Made by a program: the position numbers and the translations under genes
Notes under the pieces: model-generated
Databases searched by the model: none
What the model was told of the DNA's origin: nothing
The model's input: the letters and a program-made list of their open reading frames with translations, nothing else
Part shown: piece by piece, positions 43,924 to 55,277 of the stretch
Numbering within the stretch: position 1 is the stretch's first letter
Layout: every line of letters begins with the position of its first letter
Origin: Leptidea sinapis
Lineage: Eukaryota > Arthropoda > Insecta > Lepidoptera > Pieridae
Direction: 5' to 3'
Length of the DNA: 64,000 nucleotides
Assembly: GCF_905404315.1 (NCBI RefSeq)
Contig: NC_066282.1
Coordinates: forward strand, 6,906,501 to 6,970,500

Positions 43924-44110
43924 AAAATTTGAGAACAAGATTTTATGAACGATGTGGGACTCGAACCCGCGACCTATCGCGTTCCGTGCGAGCGCTCTTA
44001 CCAACTGAGCCAACCGTTCGAGTGCCGTATCATTGCTCAGGTTGTGGCTTCATCTACAGGATCTACTTTACAGTTGATACTTAACAAATGCCCGACGTGT
44101 TCAAAATATT
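43924..44110 (-). repeat. tRNA-like SINE-1, well preserved copy
   Basis: The minus strand carries GAACGGTTGGCTCAGTTGGT, CGCTCGCACGGAACGCGATA and GGTCGCGGGTTCGAGTCCCA. This is a near-complete cloverleaf with good A and B boxes. The conserved upstream flank (complement of GCTCAGGTTGTGGCTTCATC, TACAGGATCTACTTTACAG) is present as in the 51.9-kb copy. Confidence 0.85.
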
Positions 44111-44187
44111 TGTCGCGGTTTTTGGATAGCACTAACTCTTGCTTTATCCAAATACAATTTTTTCCAATTGAGCAAACATTATAAGCG

Positions 44188-44258
44188 CAGGACCAATCGT
44201 CATGGCGAACTTTGACGGAGGTCTTAGTCTAGCAGTGGATGTCTTTCGGTTGAAATGA
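44188..44258 (+). mobile_element. RTE-type LINE tail scrap
   Basis: CGCAGGACCAATCGTCATGG, then GTCTAGCAGTGGATGTCTTT, is the sense strand of the RTE C-terminus (QDxSSW...QQWxSxG) and ends near GAATGAATAA in place of the GAT tail. Confidence 0.75.
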
Positions 44259-44654
44259 ATGAATAAGCAAATATTTTTATTATAAGAAATGAAATTATCA
44301 AAGATATCGTAACAGTCTGTTAAACAAACCTCAAATTCTAAAAAAAACAAAATTAAAACTGATGCAAATGCAAGATATACACAGAACCATTCGTTTGTGC
44401 AATGGTATTCGTAGTCAAAGAACAATCGAGTTCTCAATATTTGCATATTCCCTCTTCGATCTCAAACACGTACTGTCATTGACAAAATATAGCTCTGCAT
44501 ACGATACATTTATTTTGTATGATATGTACTTATTGTTTTGATATTTATAAAATTATTCGACTCCAATCCAATTATGTAAAATTAAATAAATCTGATCAAC
44601 AAGCCTATATGACGCTTTGTAACACACATGCTTAATTATTGAACTATAGTTATG

Positions 44655-44878
44655 CTATTTTTTTATTTCATGAAAATAAGGGACAATACGAGCAGGACGT
44701 TCAGCTGATGGTAATTGATACACCCTGCCCATTACAATGCAGTGCTCAGGATTCTTGAAAACTCTTCTCTTAAGAACTCTCTTCTTACACATTATTGCTT
44801 CACGGCCGAAATAGGCGCTTTGTGGTACCCATTATCTAGCCGGCATCCTGTGCAATGGAGCCTCCCACAGGTAACAAT
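44655..44878 (+). repeat. SINE-like repeat M, internally deleted copy
   Basis: The ends GAAAATAAGGGACAATACGA and CTAGCCGGCATCCTGTGCAA, with GGAGCCTCCCACAGG, are both present. About 100 bp of the centre is missing. Confidence 0.85.
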
Positions 44879-45002
44879 TTTAAAGCTATTTAAAATTATA
44901 TATTTTTACAGTCATTTTCATAAGCAAATGTGTTTCGTTTGATGGTACGCATTTTCTTTTTCATAATATAAAATATTAGACCTTTACCGTGCAATGATTT
45001 AA

Positions 45003-45262
45003 CATTGACAACCGATATAGCCGAATGGTTAGTGACCCTGACTACTAAGCTAGATGTCCCGGGTTCGAATCCCGGTACGTGCTATCATTTATATTATGAT
45101 GAATATGGATGTTTGATGTGAATATGTATTTATGTATGTTTAAGTTAGTATGTTGTATTAAATATATCGTTGTCTTGTACCCGTAGTACAGACTATGCCT
45201 AGTTTGGGGCAAGATGATCTGTGTAAGAGTGTGTCAATATTATTATTATTATTATTTCAATT
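45003..45262 (+). repeat. SINE-2, complete copy with (ATT)n tail
   Basis: The tRNA-like head has ATAGCCGAATGGTTAGTGAC and the B box GTCCCGGGTTCGAATCCCGG. The body has TTGATGTGAATATGTATTTA and CAGACTATGCCTAGTTTGGG. The tail GTGTGTCAATATTATTATTA extends into ATT repeats. It is unlikely to be a working tRNA because its acceptor stem pairs poorly. Confidence 0.88.
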
Positions 45263-45592
45263 ATAAGTGCGTCATTTGGGTATGTTATTTAATCGCCTAT
45301 CTAATATAATCCACATTATAATTAATGTTACCAGAATTTTCTGGATATATAATATTTGCATTGTGTCGACGATATAAAATATTCAAGATTCTTTAAAAGC
45401 TTTATAATATGAACAAAGGAGGATGGCGAGAATGCATGTATTTTTGGACCCACTGAAAGAAGTGGCGTACATCATGGAAACTTACTGATAATTGTAGAAC
45501 GTAACAAAACTAAGAAAAAAGCAAATCGTAAGTAAGTCTAAAAAAGTGGGAGAAAAAAGATATATCTAAAAGTAAGATATAACATAAAATTA

Positions 45593-47135
45593 CACACATC
45601 AAAAAAGTCTAAGCAACATGCATGACATTACAAATTTACTATTTATATGAATTAATTTCTAAGTCTTTATTCACACAAAGTACATAGGTATGTAAACTTT
45701 TTTGTTATTGATAACAAACTGGTTGGTTGTAAAAAAAAACGATTATGTTTTGTTTTTTTCATAAAATTAAATGAAAGGGAATTTGTTTGAATTTAAGTGC
45801 GTTTTTATTGCTACGTTTAGTCTTGGTTTTATAATTTTACCAACCATTTAAATAAAGTTAGTGACAAAATTGAATAGTTAGATATTCTTTACGTCATGGG
45901 GCGACGTCATTTGACGGCAAATTAAATGCAAAGAGCTGTAGGGATGTTGCTCAGGTATCTCGGCATTTTGCTATTCATAGAAGTATTATTTGTCGTCTTT
46001 AGCAGCGCTACAATAATACAAGGGGACCCGCTAAACAGTATTCAGGGCGTAAAAGGAGTACAACCACTCGGCAAGACCGATACATACAACTGACTGCAAG
46101 ACGCCAGCCGATGTTAACCGCTCGAGAGATAAGTTTGAGGCTACAAAATTCAAGTGGTGTTGATGTTAGTCCCCAAACTTTGCGAAATCGACTGCATGAG
46201 GTCATCGTAGGCCGTAGCCTACGAGCTCGACGCCCAATAAGGTGGCAACTGAAACCGTCACAGGAATCGCGTTTGTCGAAATGAATGGTGTAGAGAACGC
46301 AGAACATGGACCCAGGAACAATGGGATATGGGGAGTCGCGATTCGGGGTAAGGCCTGATACAAGAAGGGTGTGAGTATACCAAAATATCGGCCCGGAAAT
46401 ACTGAAAGGCTCAGCTGCATTCAGGAAGTTCATCCATACAGCGGCTCAACAGTTATGGTATGGGCGGATATTATGAAGAACAGGCAAACTGAGCTCGTTT
46501 TTGTAAATGGAAACTTGGACGCTGAAATTACGTTGAGGATATTCTCAGACCTTATGTCCAACCATTTGCACAAACCTTTGGCTCCAATTTTATGTTAATG
46601 CATGACGGCGAACCAGTTTGCAACGGAGAACGTCCGGGTATTGCCCTGGCCTGCACAATCGCCAGACCTCAACCCCATTGAGCACGCATGGGACATGTTC
46701 CAGAGACGTGTTTTGAAGGACTTGGACGGACTGACAACAACCCAACAGCTAAAGGATTTGCTACAATTCCATTAGGAGCGAATACCGCAAGATGACATAA
46801 ACAGTCTCATTAATTCAATGAATAATCATTGCCGACAAGTTCTGAATAGCAAAGGAGGCCATACTTTGAATAAAATTATCCTTTCCTTTCACAATAAATT
46901 CATTTTCTTAAAAAAATGTTTAGTTGCGTATGTAAGGTACATAAACCTTAGTTTCTGCAGTATATTCTAATATTGTTAATTTTTGTTATTAAAAGAACTT
47001 ATAAAGACAACAGCTGTTATTTTTACATCGTAGGACCCTAAAAATATTATATAAATATAAAATAAAACGTTATAATGTGAAAAACCATCCTTAAATCTAA
47101 ATTAGTACATGTTGCTTAGACTTCTTTGATGTGTG
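45593..47135 (+). mobile_element. Tc1/mariner element, complete ends, dead transposase
   Basis: The 28-bp ends CACACATCAAAAAAGTCTAA...CATG (45593-45620) and their complement at 47108-47135 differ at one base. TA sits outside each end, the standard target. The plus-strand transposase (about 45930-46870) shows QVSRHFAIHRSIICRL (helix-turn-helix), TAREISLRLQNSSGVDVSPQ and TLRNRLHE, then VMVWADIMKNRQTELVFVNG, and finally VLPWPAQSPDLNPIEHAWDM with the third catalytic acid as E (DD34E-like). Stops after ICRL and RLSK, plus frameshifts around 46285-46450 and 46595-46650, destroy it, and the FSDES block is unrecognisable. Confidence 0.93.
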
Positions 47136-47159
47136 TATTAATCAATAGGTACCTATTGT

Positions 47160-47645
47160 TCAATCAATATTTTTTTTTATATGAGAGGGGGCAAACGGGC
47201 AAGAGGCTCACGGGGTGGGGAGAGGTGAGGCAACCGCCCATGGACATCCGCAACAACAGGTGTGTCAAGAAATGCGTTGCCGGCCTTAAAGGTGGGAGTA
47301 TGCTTTTTTCTTGAAGGTCCCTAAGTCGTATCTGTTCGGGAAGACCGCTGCCGGTAGATGATTCCACAAAGTGGCTGTGCGAGGCAAGAAATTTCGAACA
47401 AAACGCGCGGTTGTGGAATGCCAGAGGTCTACGTGATGCGGATGGTACTTTGCACGTAATGTCCGGTGGTGGAATTCGGCCGCTGGAATCAACCCGAATA
47501 ACTCCTCTGAGCACTCCCCGTGATAAATGCGGTAGAAGATGCAGAGAGAACCCACATCTCTACGCAATGCTAGAGAATCAAGCCGATCGGAGATGACTTG
47601 ATAGTCGATGATTCGAGCCGCTCTTCGTTGCATGCGGTCAAATCA
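47160..47645 (-). mobile_element. LINE E: 3'-terminal fragment
   Basis: The minus-strand frame 47286-47633 reads [56 protein letters not shown] and [20 protein letters not shown], the post-RT tail. It resembles LINE D but differs consistently (RAKYHPHH versus RHKLGYHTHH; DLGTFKK). The 3' UTR ends in T-rich plus-strand sequence near 47170, i.e. an A-rich tail. No RT active site remains. Confidence 0.88.
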
Positions 47646-48164
47646 TTTGTATCTTATTTCTATGCCTAATTGCTGTCTGCTAAAAGATAATATAATATAT
47701 ATGTGGAAGGTTGGCCAGCAGCTAATAATTGAGGATTCACAATTCATTCTTATCGAACAATTCATTCGTATCGAATCTACTACTACTTACTATTTACCTA
47801 CTGATACTTTTGGAAACTAATCTATTGATTTAAGTATCAAAAAACAATAATAATCTTATTTAATCTTATTTTGAGTATACGCAATGCGACAATATTACGC
47901 ATACGAAGCAATAAATAATCGCTTACTCCAATCTTAAATTATTCAAGAGTCCTTTACGATACATAATATTATGTTTTACTATGAAATTAGGTTTGTTTGG
48001 ATTACTCATACCTACTATAAATTTTTATCTTAAATCTTAATTGTTTTAAACTAAACATCTTTGTATTTGGTTTAATTAACATGGTTATCTAAGTACATCA
48101 TTTACAAAATATCAATTGAGAAAAATGGGGTTATACATTAATAATTAAAACACTTTCAATGTAA

Positions 48165-48375
48165 CTTTTTTTTATGAAATTAAGGGTCGAGTGGAGGAGG
48201 ACGTTCAGTTGATGGTATTTGATACTGCCCATTAAAATGCAGTGCCGCTCAGGATTCTTAAAAAACACAAAAAATCTGAACGGCAATACTATAGCGCTCG
48301 TCACCTCGATACAAAAAGTGTTAAGTCATATTTGCCCAGTAATTTCACTAGCTCATTGGCCCTTCAGATCGTTGG
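48165..48375 (+). repeat. SINE-like repeat M, 5' two-thirds
   Basis: It reads GAAATTAAGGGTCGAGTGGA, AATGCAGTGCCGCTCAGGAT, TCTGAACGGCAATACTATAG and CCAGTAATTTCACTAGCTC. It stops near CCCTTCAGATCG, without the GCATCC end. Confidence 0.85.
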
Positions 48376-48983
48376 ACGAGCCCAACTGATAAAATTCCTT
48401 GTTTTATTAAAGTATAGCTCCAATAAAAATCGGTTATTCAAAGTCAAAACTGTAGATAGATCTTACAATTTACTACCACTTTGAAATAATCGAGCTTTAA
48501 TGAAAAGAAGTGTTAAGAAACTTATTGTCACTTATTAAAATCCTCATTTACAGTTTCACCATTTCACAAACGCTTAATACAATCTCTGCAAGATACAAAT
48601 ACTTGAATGTTTCGCCTTAATTAAGTAAATTATTATTTAATAAATGTAAGTAAATCATGAAAAATCTTCAAAAGTGTAAGTAAATAAACAATATTAGTAT
48701 GTTAGCACTATAAAAATCGTTAATTATTTTAAAAATTATGTAAAGTTAAATTTGAAAGGATCACTAAGCCACCCTAAGAAACGCTGGTTAAAGAAGATGT
48801 AAATACTAAGTAATAAGAGGCGGGATTGTCTAAGTAATAATTGAAATTTAATTTAGTATGTAACGTGCAGTTGACATAAGTTTGAAATAGTAGTAATTAC
48901 GGAAATACGATTGGCCACGAAGTATAATCCGGCTATGTTTGAAAGCGAACAGTTGCTTATAACACAGTGGATTTCAGCAATCT

Positions 48984-49078
48984 CCGTTTTTTACAAGATT
49001 ATAGCCGTCACCTGTCAATCTACCAATGACCGCACGTTTCATACAATCGAGTGAATCGCTTTTTTCTTAGAGAGTTTC
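48984..49078 (+). repeat. Dispersed repeat, copy 2 (partner at 2826-2920)
   Basis: It shares CGTTTTTTACAAGATTATAG, CACGTTTCAT and TCTTAGAGAGTTTCAC with the first copy, in the same orientation. Confidence 0.7.
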
Positions 49079-51177
49079 ACAAGTATGTATGACGTATGGA
49101 CTTGATATTATGATTGATTCTCTTCGTCAAGTCTTAGGTAACGCAAGGATCCGCCCCATGTCACTGCCGCAAATATTGACATGCCATGTAATCCAACGAG
49201 CAAGTGGAATATACTGTGAATAGTTTATAAACGAAAAATGTTTGCAGTTTTTGGATGATACTCGTATTATTTTATTTTCATAGGGCTATAGGCTAACAGC
49301 CATCAATACAAATACATATATCTTCGTGTTTACATATGGGCTTATTAAAAGTCTCCACAAATAGCTATTAAATAGTTTTTAACGGTCTTACAAATTACTC
49401 ACAGCTTAAACTAATTAAAGGCATTTCTATTTACTAGGTAGGTAACTTACGCATTTTTGCAATTTAAATTGACTTTATTGGGAGGCAATCATTAAAACAA
49501 AAGAACCATGAGACAATACTGATTATATTATATTCCAACTTATTAGAGGGTGTCGTTAAATCAATATACTCTAACACTAATTAAATAATTACAAAGCACT
49601 GCAATTACGAGAGGTTGAGTGACGTACGTCGGGGTAACACAGCAACGTGTGACGTAGCGCGGGTCCTGACCATAGATAATACACTATATACTAGAGATAG
49701 ATGTACAACTGCAAATGTTTTTATTTTGTAAAATCAGTGTACCCAGGCCAAGAGATGGCGCTGCGTTATTTTACGCTCTTAGCGTACCGTCGCTAGATGG
49801 CGCTAATTATATTTATAGTTTTTACTGTTGTTGTAGACCGTATTGTATGCATATTAGTGTTTGTTTTGTGTTGGTGGAATTTAATATTCGTTTATTAAGT
49901 TCAGCAGTCACTTTTGCATAAGGAGAGGCTTTCGATGATTACAACACGATATTCAAGTCTTGTTTTAATAAGTAAGTTAAGTGAGTTTTTTGCTATCACT
50001 AGCTCCATCTATTCATCTATCATGTATGTTAAATTATCGCCATCATGGTGAAGTTGCAGCATACATAATAGAATAGGTGGCAGCACTTTCAAAGCAAATT
50101 TTTTTCATGTGCCAATGTAGGGAAGTTACACCCCCCTGCTCCTGACTCAAACAGGCCGGCTGCCCGCGCCCGCGCAGGACCGTTGGGACTTCGGGTCGGC
50201 GCATGGCACCGCCTGGTACACGATTACGAGGGGAGCGTCTGAGGGGAGGGGGACGAGCGGGTATGTTGCTACGCGCTAAAACTTAAAATATACACTTATT
50301 TGTCATTATATTAGTTTTCTGTGACCTGCAAATAATCATGTAGAATATGATTTTTAGTACTAGGTAAAATGGAACAAAAAAGATATTTCGGATGATTTTA
50401 CTTTGTTAAAACTATTCGAAGTACGTGATAAAAAGGAGTGTGATTTGTGCGCATGAGTGGAATATGAAGGAAACACTTGTTTCTAGAATGTTGGTACGGA
50501 ATATTGAGGTTTAATTTAGATAATAAGGTTGGACACAATAGTCGTAATATCGGCCATGTATCTACGGAGTTTTAATGGTAGGAGATGAAGTCAAGTACAC
50601 CGCGTTTTGTAATCTGTTTTGGGAATTCTAAACTTATAATTTTTAAAAATCTAGTATTTTTTTCTTTATTTGTTCAATTGTATTACTGTGTATCATATAT
50701 ACAGGTTTCCAGATTTGACTAGTACACTCTATGTCATAAGAATGGGGTAAAGTACAGTGTAGTCAATTACCGGATGGTGCTGACAACTTTTTCAAAGTAG
50801 TGGGTAAATTTTGGTCGTTTATACAAATAAATACTTTCATAGTATTGACCATATTAAATTTTATGAAATCCATTACTACAGTTTAGTAAATGTTATTAAT
50901 CTAAATACAAGATAATATTTTAAGATGATTCAAATGAACAAAAGATACTTAAAAGGTTAGTCATATCCACTTATCTTATCTGTAAGTGGAGCATATGAGC
51001 GATACAGCCAACTGATTGTTTCGTTAAAACACAATGATACTAGGCAGTCTGCCAAACACTCGCAAAGTGCAGGTGTCAAGCTAAAATGGACGGCGTCAAC
51101 AATTGAACACGACATAGCCAGAAAAGTTGTAAGCAGTGAAGCGAAAAACTGTTATCGAAGGCCGTTACTTTATGTAA
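49079..51177. other. Mostly AT-rich; GC-rich island at about 50120-50275; no gene called
   Basis: The island (GCCGGCTGCCCGCGCCCGCG, GGTCGGCGCATGGCACCGCC) is unlike its surroundings. A 53-codon minus-strand frame (MRRPEVPTVLRGRGQPACLS) crosses it but leaves it for AT-rich sequence. Two GATGGCGCT motifs occur at 49752-49803. It could be part of a GC-rich repeat or an unannotated 5' exon, and I cannot tell which. Confidence 0.4.
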
Positions 51178-51570
51178 TACTAGCTGATGCCCGCGAATTC
51201 GTGCGTGTAGATAAAGGGTTTTTTAAAAATAATGAGCAAGTTTGGAATTGAAGATTATCTCATGTCCTATTCCAGTTCCAGTTCCCGTTTTCGCTCACGT
51301 TCCCAACATATTATATAAATCTTATTTCGAGGAAGATTGCTATATAAAAATTTAACTACTATTGGTATAGTTATAGTCCATCGACGTGAAATTCAATTAT
51401 TCACAAATCCCGCGGCAATTATGGTTTTTTCCGGAATAAAATACAGCCTATGTTCTTTCCCAAGCTCTTGTCAATTACCGTACCAAATTTCATCAAAATC
51501 GGTTCCGTAGGTCCAACGTAAAAGCGTAACTAACAAACTTACATTCATATTAATTATAATATTAGTAGAT
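51178..51570 (+). repeat. Dispersed repeat T, copy 2
   Basis: It starts TACTAGCTGATGCCCGCGAA and ends TAATTATAATATTAGTAGAT, with TTCATCAAAATCGGTTCCGT inside. The ends match the copy at 12587-12931. The TACTA and TAGTA termini are complementary. Confidence 0.75.
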
Positions 51571-51834
51571 ATTATTCATAATACGTCATAATAATAATTT
51601 TAAATGTTAGGTAATAATGAAGAATAAATGCTAACAGCAGAACTGCTCATTAGAAGTGAATACTTTGAAAGTATTTTTTTTAATTATTATATTTTCAACG
51701 TTTTCATATAATAATAATTTGTCGTTTTCTTTCGCTTTTTTACACTAACAGACCACACAGTTCAGTGCTTTTTGTTCTCTATCCAAAATCAACCCTTGCG
51801 ACGAAAGAAGTTTCTATTAATAATATATAAACAA

Positions 51835-52085
51835 CCTGTTATGTTTTTAAAGTGATAACCTCTCACTTCTAGGATTAATACACAAATAAAATTTTATTAT
51901 CGATGCGGGACTCGAACTAACCTCCTCTCGCGTTCCGTGCGAGTGCTCTTCCAACTGAGCCAACCGTTCGAGTGACTTATCGTCTTAAAGTCTTGTATAC
52001 TTTGTTCAATTCTCAGGTTTTGGCTTCATTTACAGGATCTAATTTACAGCTGATAACCTGCTCAACACCAGTATTTGAATATGAG
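51835..52085 (-). repeat. tRNA-like SINE-1, copy with conserved upstream flank
   Basis: The minus strand has GAACGGTTGGCTCAGTTGGA and CACTCGCACGGAACGCGAGA, followed by a shortened T arm GTTCGAGTCCCG. The 3' body (complement of GATAACCTCTCACTTCTAGG) and the upstream phrase (complement of TTTGTTCAATTCTCAGGTTT and GGCTTCATTTACAGGATC) flank it. Confidence 0.85.
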
Positions 52086-52121
52086 GAAATTGAGATGTCG
52101 CTCTTGTAAATCTAAACAATT

Positions 52122-52210
52122 TGTTTTGTTTTTAAAGTGATAACCCTCACTTCTAGGATTAATACACGAATAAAATTTGAAAACAAAATTTTATGAACTA
52201 TGCGGGACAA
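52122..52210 (-). repeat. SINE-1 3'-end scrap
   Basis: GTTTTTAAAGTGATAACCCT, TCTAGGATTAATACACGAAT and TTTTATGAACTATGCGGGAC repeat the 3' part of the copy at 51.84 kb. It breaks off inside the T arm. Confidence 0.85.
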
Positions 52211-52675
52211 TCCTACAAATAATATAAATCTCATCAACTACGAACACTGGCCCATTTGTTCACCATATCATGGGTTTTTATTTCTAATCTGATGTGAAAA
52301 ATCAATAACTTGTACTTTAACTATATAAAACAGACATAATATAATTTACAAAAAAGGGATTGTGTGGTTTAATGAAACCACGGTAAAAGTGAAACTTTTT
52401 TTCACATTATAGACCTTTAACTAAATATATAACAACATTTATATTAAACACTGACAAAAACAAACAAAATAGCGTGGAGCACTGGCACAAATGAGTAATA
52501 GTCTATACACTACACGGTCAGCTGCTTCGAACTGTAGGCGCCCCCGACCGTCGCGCGACATGCAACAGACAGACGAAATAGTTTGAGACGATGTAATAAA
52601 AGTTTCACTTTAAAACTAATTTTGTTCCTAAATAAGTACTATGACTTTAATAAGTAGTTTTGTTCTTAAATAAGT

Positions 52676-52975
52676 AGTAGTAGGAGGCTATTTTGCACGG
52701 GATGCCGGCTACATTATGGGTACCACAACGGCGCCTATTTCTGCCGTGAAGCAGTAATGTAAAAGCATTACTGTATTTTGGTCTGAATGACCCCGTATCT
52801 AGTGAAATTACTGGGCAAATGAGACTTAACACCTTATGTCTCAAGGTGACGAGTGGAGTTGTAGTGCCGCTCAGAATTTTTGGGTCTTTCAAGAATCCTG
52901 AGCGGCACTGAATTGTAATGGGCAGGGGGTATCAATTACCATCAGCTGAAGGTGTTCATCTCGTCCCTTATTTTA
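52676..52975 (-). repeat. SINE-like repeat M, best full-length copy
   Basis: From GGAGGCTATTTTGCACGGGA through CCGGCTACATTATGGGTACC, GCAGTAATGTAAAAGCATTA, AGTGAAATTACTGGGCAAAT and AGTGCCGCTCAGAATTTTTG to CATCTCGTCCCTTATTTTAT. The inverted pair GTGCCGCTCAGAATTTTTGG and CCTGAGCGGCACTG forms a strong hairpin. It has no recognisable A or B box. Confidence 0.88.
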
Positions 52976-54189
52976 TTTAAAAAAATAAGAGAAATTTATA
53001 ACGAGCCGTCATAAATCCGCTAGGTACCTTTCTTTATCGGTAGTATTGCTACAACAGAGAATTTTTTTGATATAATAACGATCGACCGTTGTTTGTTTTG
53101 GTCCCATTGGATTAAGGTTTTCGTGCGCGGCTTGATTCGTTTTATATAGATAGTAAAATCACTTTCAGTTATTGCGATTCCATTTAGATCATTAGAAAAT
53201 GTAATCAAATTTATTGCTATCTCTGGAGAAACAGTGAAGCATTAGTATCCCACAACAAATAACAATTATATTACTAAAATATCGTACAAGAAAATCATTA
53301 CAACATTCTATTTGTCGTGAAACCTAAAGAAAAGAAAACGGCACAAAAAATTAGCTTACTCTTTCAACCGACTTCACACAAAGAGAGAGGTTATGAAGTA
53401 CTGTGTGTTTTTTATGTTTGCCACCTTATAAACCCATCGTTCTTTGACCAACTTGAAAAGTTTATTTTTATATGAAATGAATTTGTAAATTATGATGGTA
53501 TAAATCACGTTTTCAGGCATATTATACAATCAAACGTGGTAATTAATTAAATAATATTAAAGAAAATAATAGTATATTTCAATACAAGTGCGATATAGTA
53601 TATTGTGCACGAATTGCACATACTATATGCGACGATTTATGTATTATTTCCGACTCCATATTCGTGTTTCAACTTTTGTAGCTTACATTATAATTTTATT
53701 TATTAAATAAAACTGTCAGACGCGTCAAACTCAATTTAGTTTCGATATTTCGATTGTGTTTTTTTTTTTGTTATTATTTTATTTATTTTAGCATTTTTCT
53801 TTGAAATGGGCAAACGGCTCTTTTTTAACCACAACAGCGATTGCCAAGATACTACTTTTCCCGCTTGAGTAATACGAAGTATATTATGATAACTCCACAC
53901 ACCAAAAACTTGGTTTTTTGAAGTTTTCGCATAAATTTTGAGGTTATGTGAAAAAAGTGTGAAAAAATAAGTTGTAGATCTTTTTATTACCTACAACTTT
54001 GCCATTTAATGTAGTTTTTCCGGATATCGAGATAAAACGTTTTCTTACCCTTAAACACCCCCCCTTTTCCACTTCCCGACATCAGATCGTCCGTTATTTA
54101 TTTTTCCTTTCATTTTTGTTATATTCTCTTCCTTTTCCAATAAGTTTCATCCTTCTATTATTTTTTTCACTTTTTAACATTTTCAAAGG
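52976..54189. other. AT-rich interval, no gene seen
   Basis: AAGTTGTAGATCTTTTTATT followed by ACCTACAACTT (53970-54000) is a local inverted repeat. TTTCAACCGACTTCACACAA near 53382 resembles a repeat terminus. No coding sequence was recognised. Confidence 0.45.
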
Positions 54190-54275
54190 CCTCAGCACTG
54201 GTCTGTCACCTAATGGTAAGTGATCACCGCAGCAACACCAGGGGAATCACAAGAGCGTTGCCGACCTTCTAAAGT
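54190..54275 (-). mobile_element. LINE D 3' UTR scrap
   Basis: CTGTCACCTAATGGTAAGTG, CACCAGGGGAATCACAAGAG and CGTTGCCGACCTTC match the LINE D tail with a small deletion. Confidence 0.75.
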
Positions 54276-54557
54276 ATCGAATAAATGCATATATTAGTTC
54301 GAAAACTAAACATTACCGCCTTATTATTTTTGTGACGTAATGGCGTGATTTTCTTCATCATAATATCCTTTGTTGTGGATATAATTTTAATTATATGTGG
54401 GCAAAACCAATAAAATCCGTTGAGCAATAAACATCAGCACACATACAATTAATGCGTTAAATACAGACTCGTTGATTGGTGTAAATAAATGTCCTCACTT
54501 AACCCGAGTGTGAGGAATCGTATTATTTAAATAAAACACTTTTATAGGATTAGGAAG

Positions 54558-54727
54558 TTACATTTTTATTTTAGCTAACCCGACGCTGTAGACAGATGGT
54601 TTTACAAATACCACCTCCGAGGAAATAAATGGCGCTAAACTATGACAAACACTATCTTTGACTCATTTCATCTGCAGTCCACCTGAAAAGGTCTTGAAAC
54701 GTCGGGTTAACTAAAATAAAAATGTAA
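54558..54727. mobile_element. 170-bp foldback/MITE with 28-bp terminal inverted repeats
   Basis: The left arm (TTACATTTTTATTTTAGCTA, ACCCGACG) and the right arm (54700-54727) are reverse complements with one mismatch. The centre contains GGAAATAAATGGCGC and the small hairpin ACCTGAAAAGGT. Confidence 0.85.
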
Positions 54728-54769
54728 AATTTATTCAACGATAGTAACGATTATAATCTCAAGTAGGCC

Positions 54770-55015
54770 ACAGCTGGAGATAGACTGAATATTGGGAACC
54801 GCCGTAAGATGATGCGACATTAGTTGTAGTTGGTCCCCTTAGTTTTGGGTCGCACTGCCTACCGCACGATGCTCCTCCACTTTTGGCTGTTTGAAGCATT
54901 GCGGGAGCACTCCACAACAGGTGTCTGGGTTACTCCTTTGATCAGATTCGTCCATCGCGTGGGTGAGTCGCTCTTTTCCCCTCCACCTGGCCCTGCATAA
55001 CAACCGCTCAATCGA
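54770..55015 (-). mobile_element. Third RTE-like LINE tail
   Basis: The minus strand reads TRWTNLIKGVTQTPVVECSR, NASNSQKWRSIVR, then AVRPKTKG. This is the RWTDxIK...ECxRxAxNRxxWRxIV pattern of an RTE lineage different from those at 17.7 and 29.4 kb. A stop and frame slips are present. Confidence 0.7.
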
Positions 55016-55129
55016 TCCTTAATTTATGGAGATATCAATTATAGAGTAATATAATTTTGATAAAGTTTAACTATTACAAATTAAATTAAATGTTTTTGAT
55101 TTTATACTAAAAAATAATTATTATTTTCA

Positions 55130-55262
55130 AATAAAATTTTATTAACGATGCGGCACTCGAACCCACAACCTCTCTCATTCACTGTGAGTGCTCTTCCAAC
55201 TGAGCTAACCGTTTGAGAGACATTTCGTCATACAATCTTGTATGCTTTGTTCAACTCTCAGG
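55130..55262 (-). repeat. tRNA-like SINE-1, left member of a head-to-head pair
   Basis: The minus strand has AACGGTTAGCTCAGTTGGAA and GAGCACTCACAGTGAATGAG, then GGTTGTGGGTTCGAGTGCCG. The upstream flank (complement of ATGCTTTGTTCAACTCTCAG) faces the right member. Confidence 0.85.
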
Positions 55263-55277
55263 TGGCTCAGCCAACTC

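Noticed and set aside
46008..46433. A 141-codon minus-strand frame
   Set aside because: It is the shadow of the Tc1/mariner transposase on the plus strand.
54670..54727. CTGAAAAGGTCTTGAAACGTC looked like a hammerhead ribozyme core of a Penelope-like element
   Set aside because: The conserved CUGANGA core is broken (CTGAAAA), stem II is missing, and no cleavable NUH follows the pairing arm. A simple foldback explains the sequence better.
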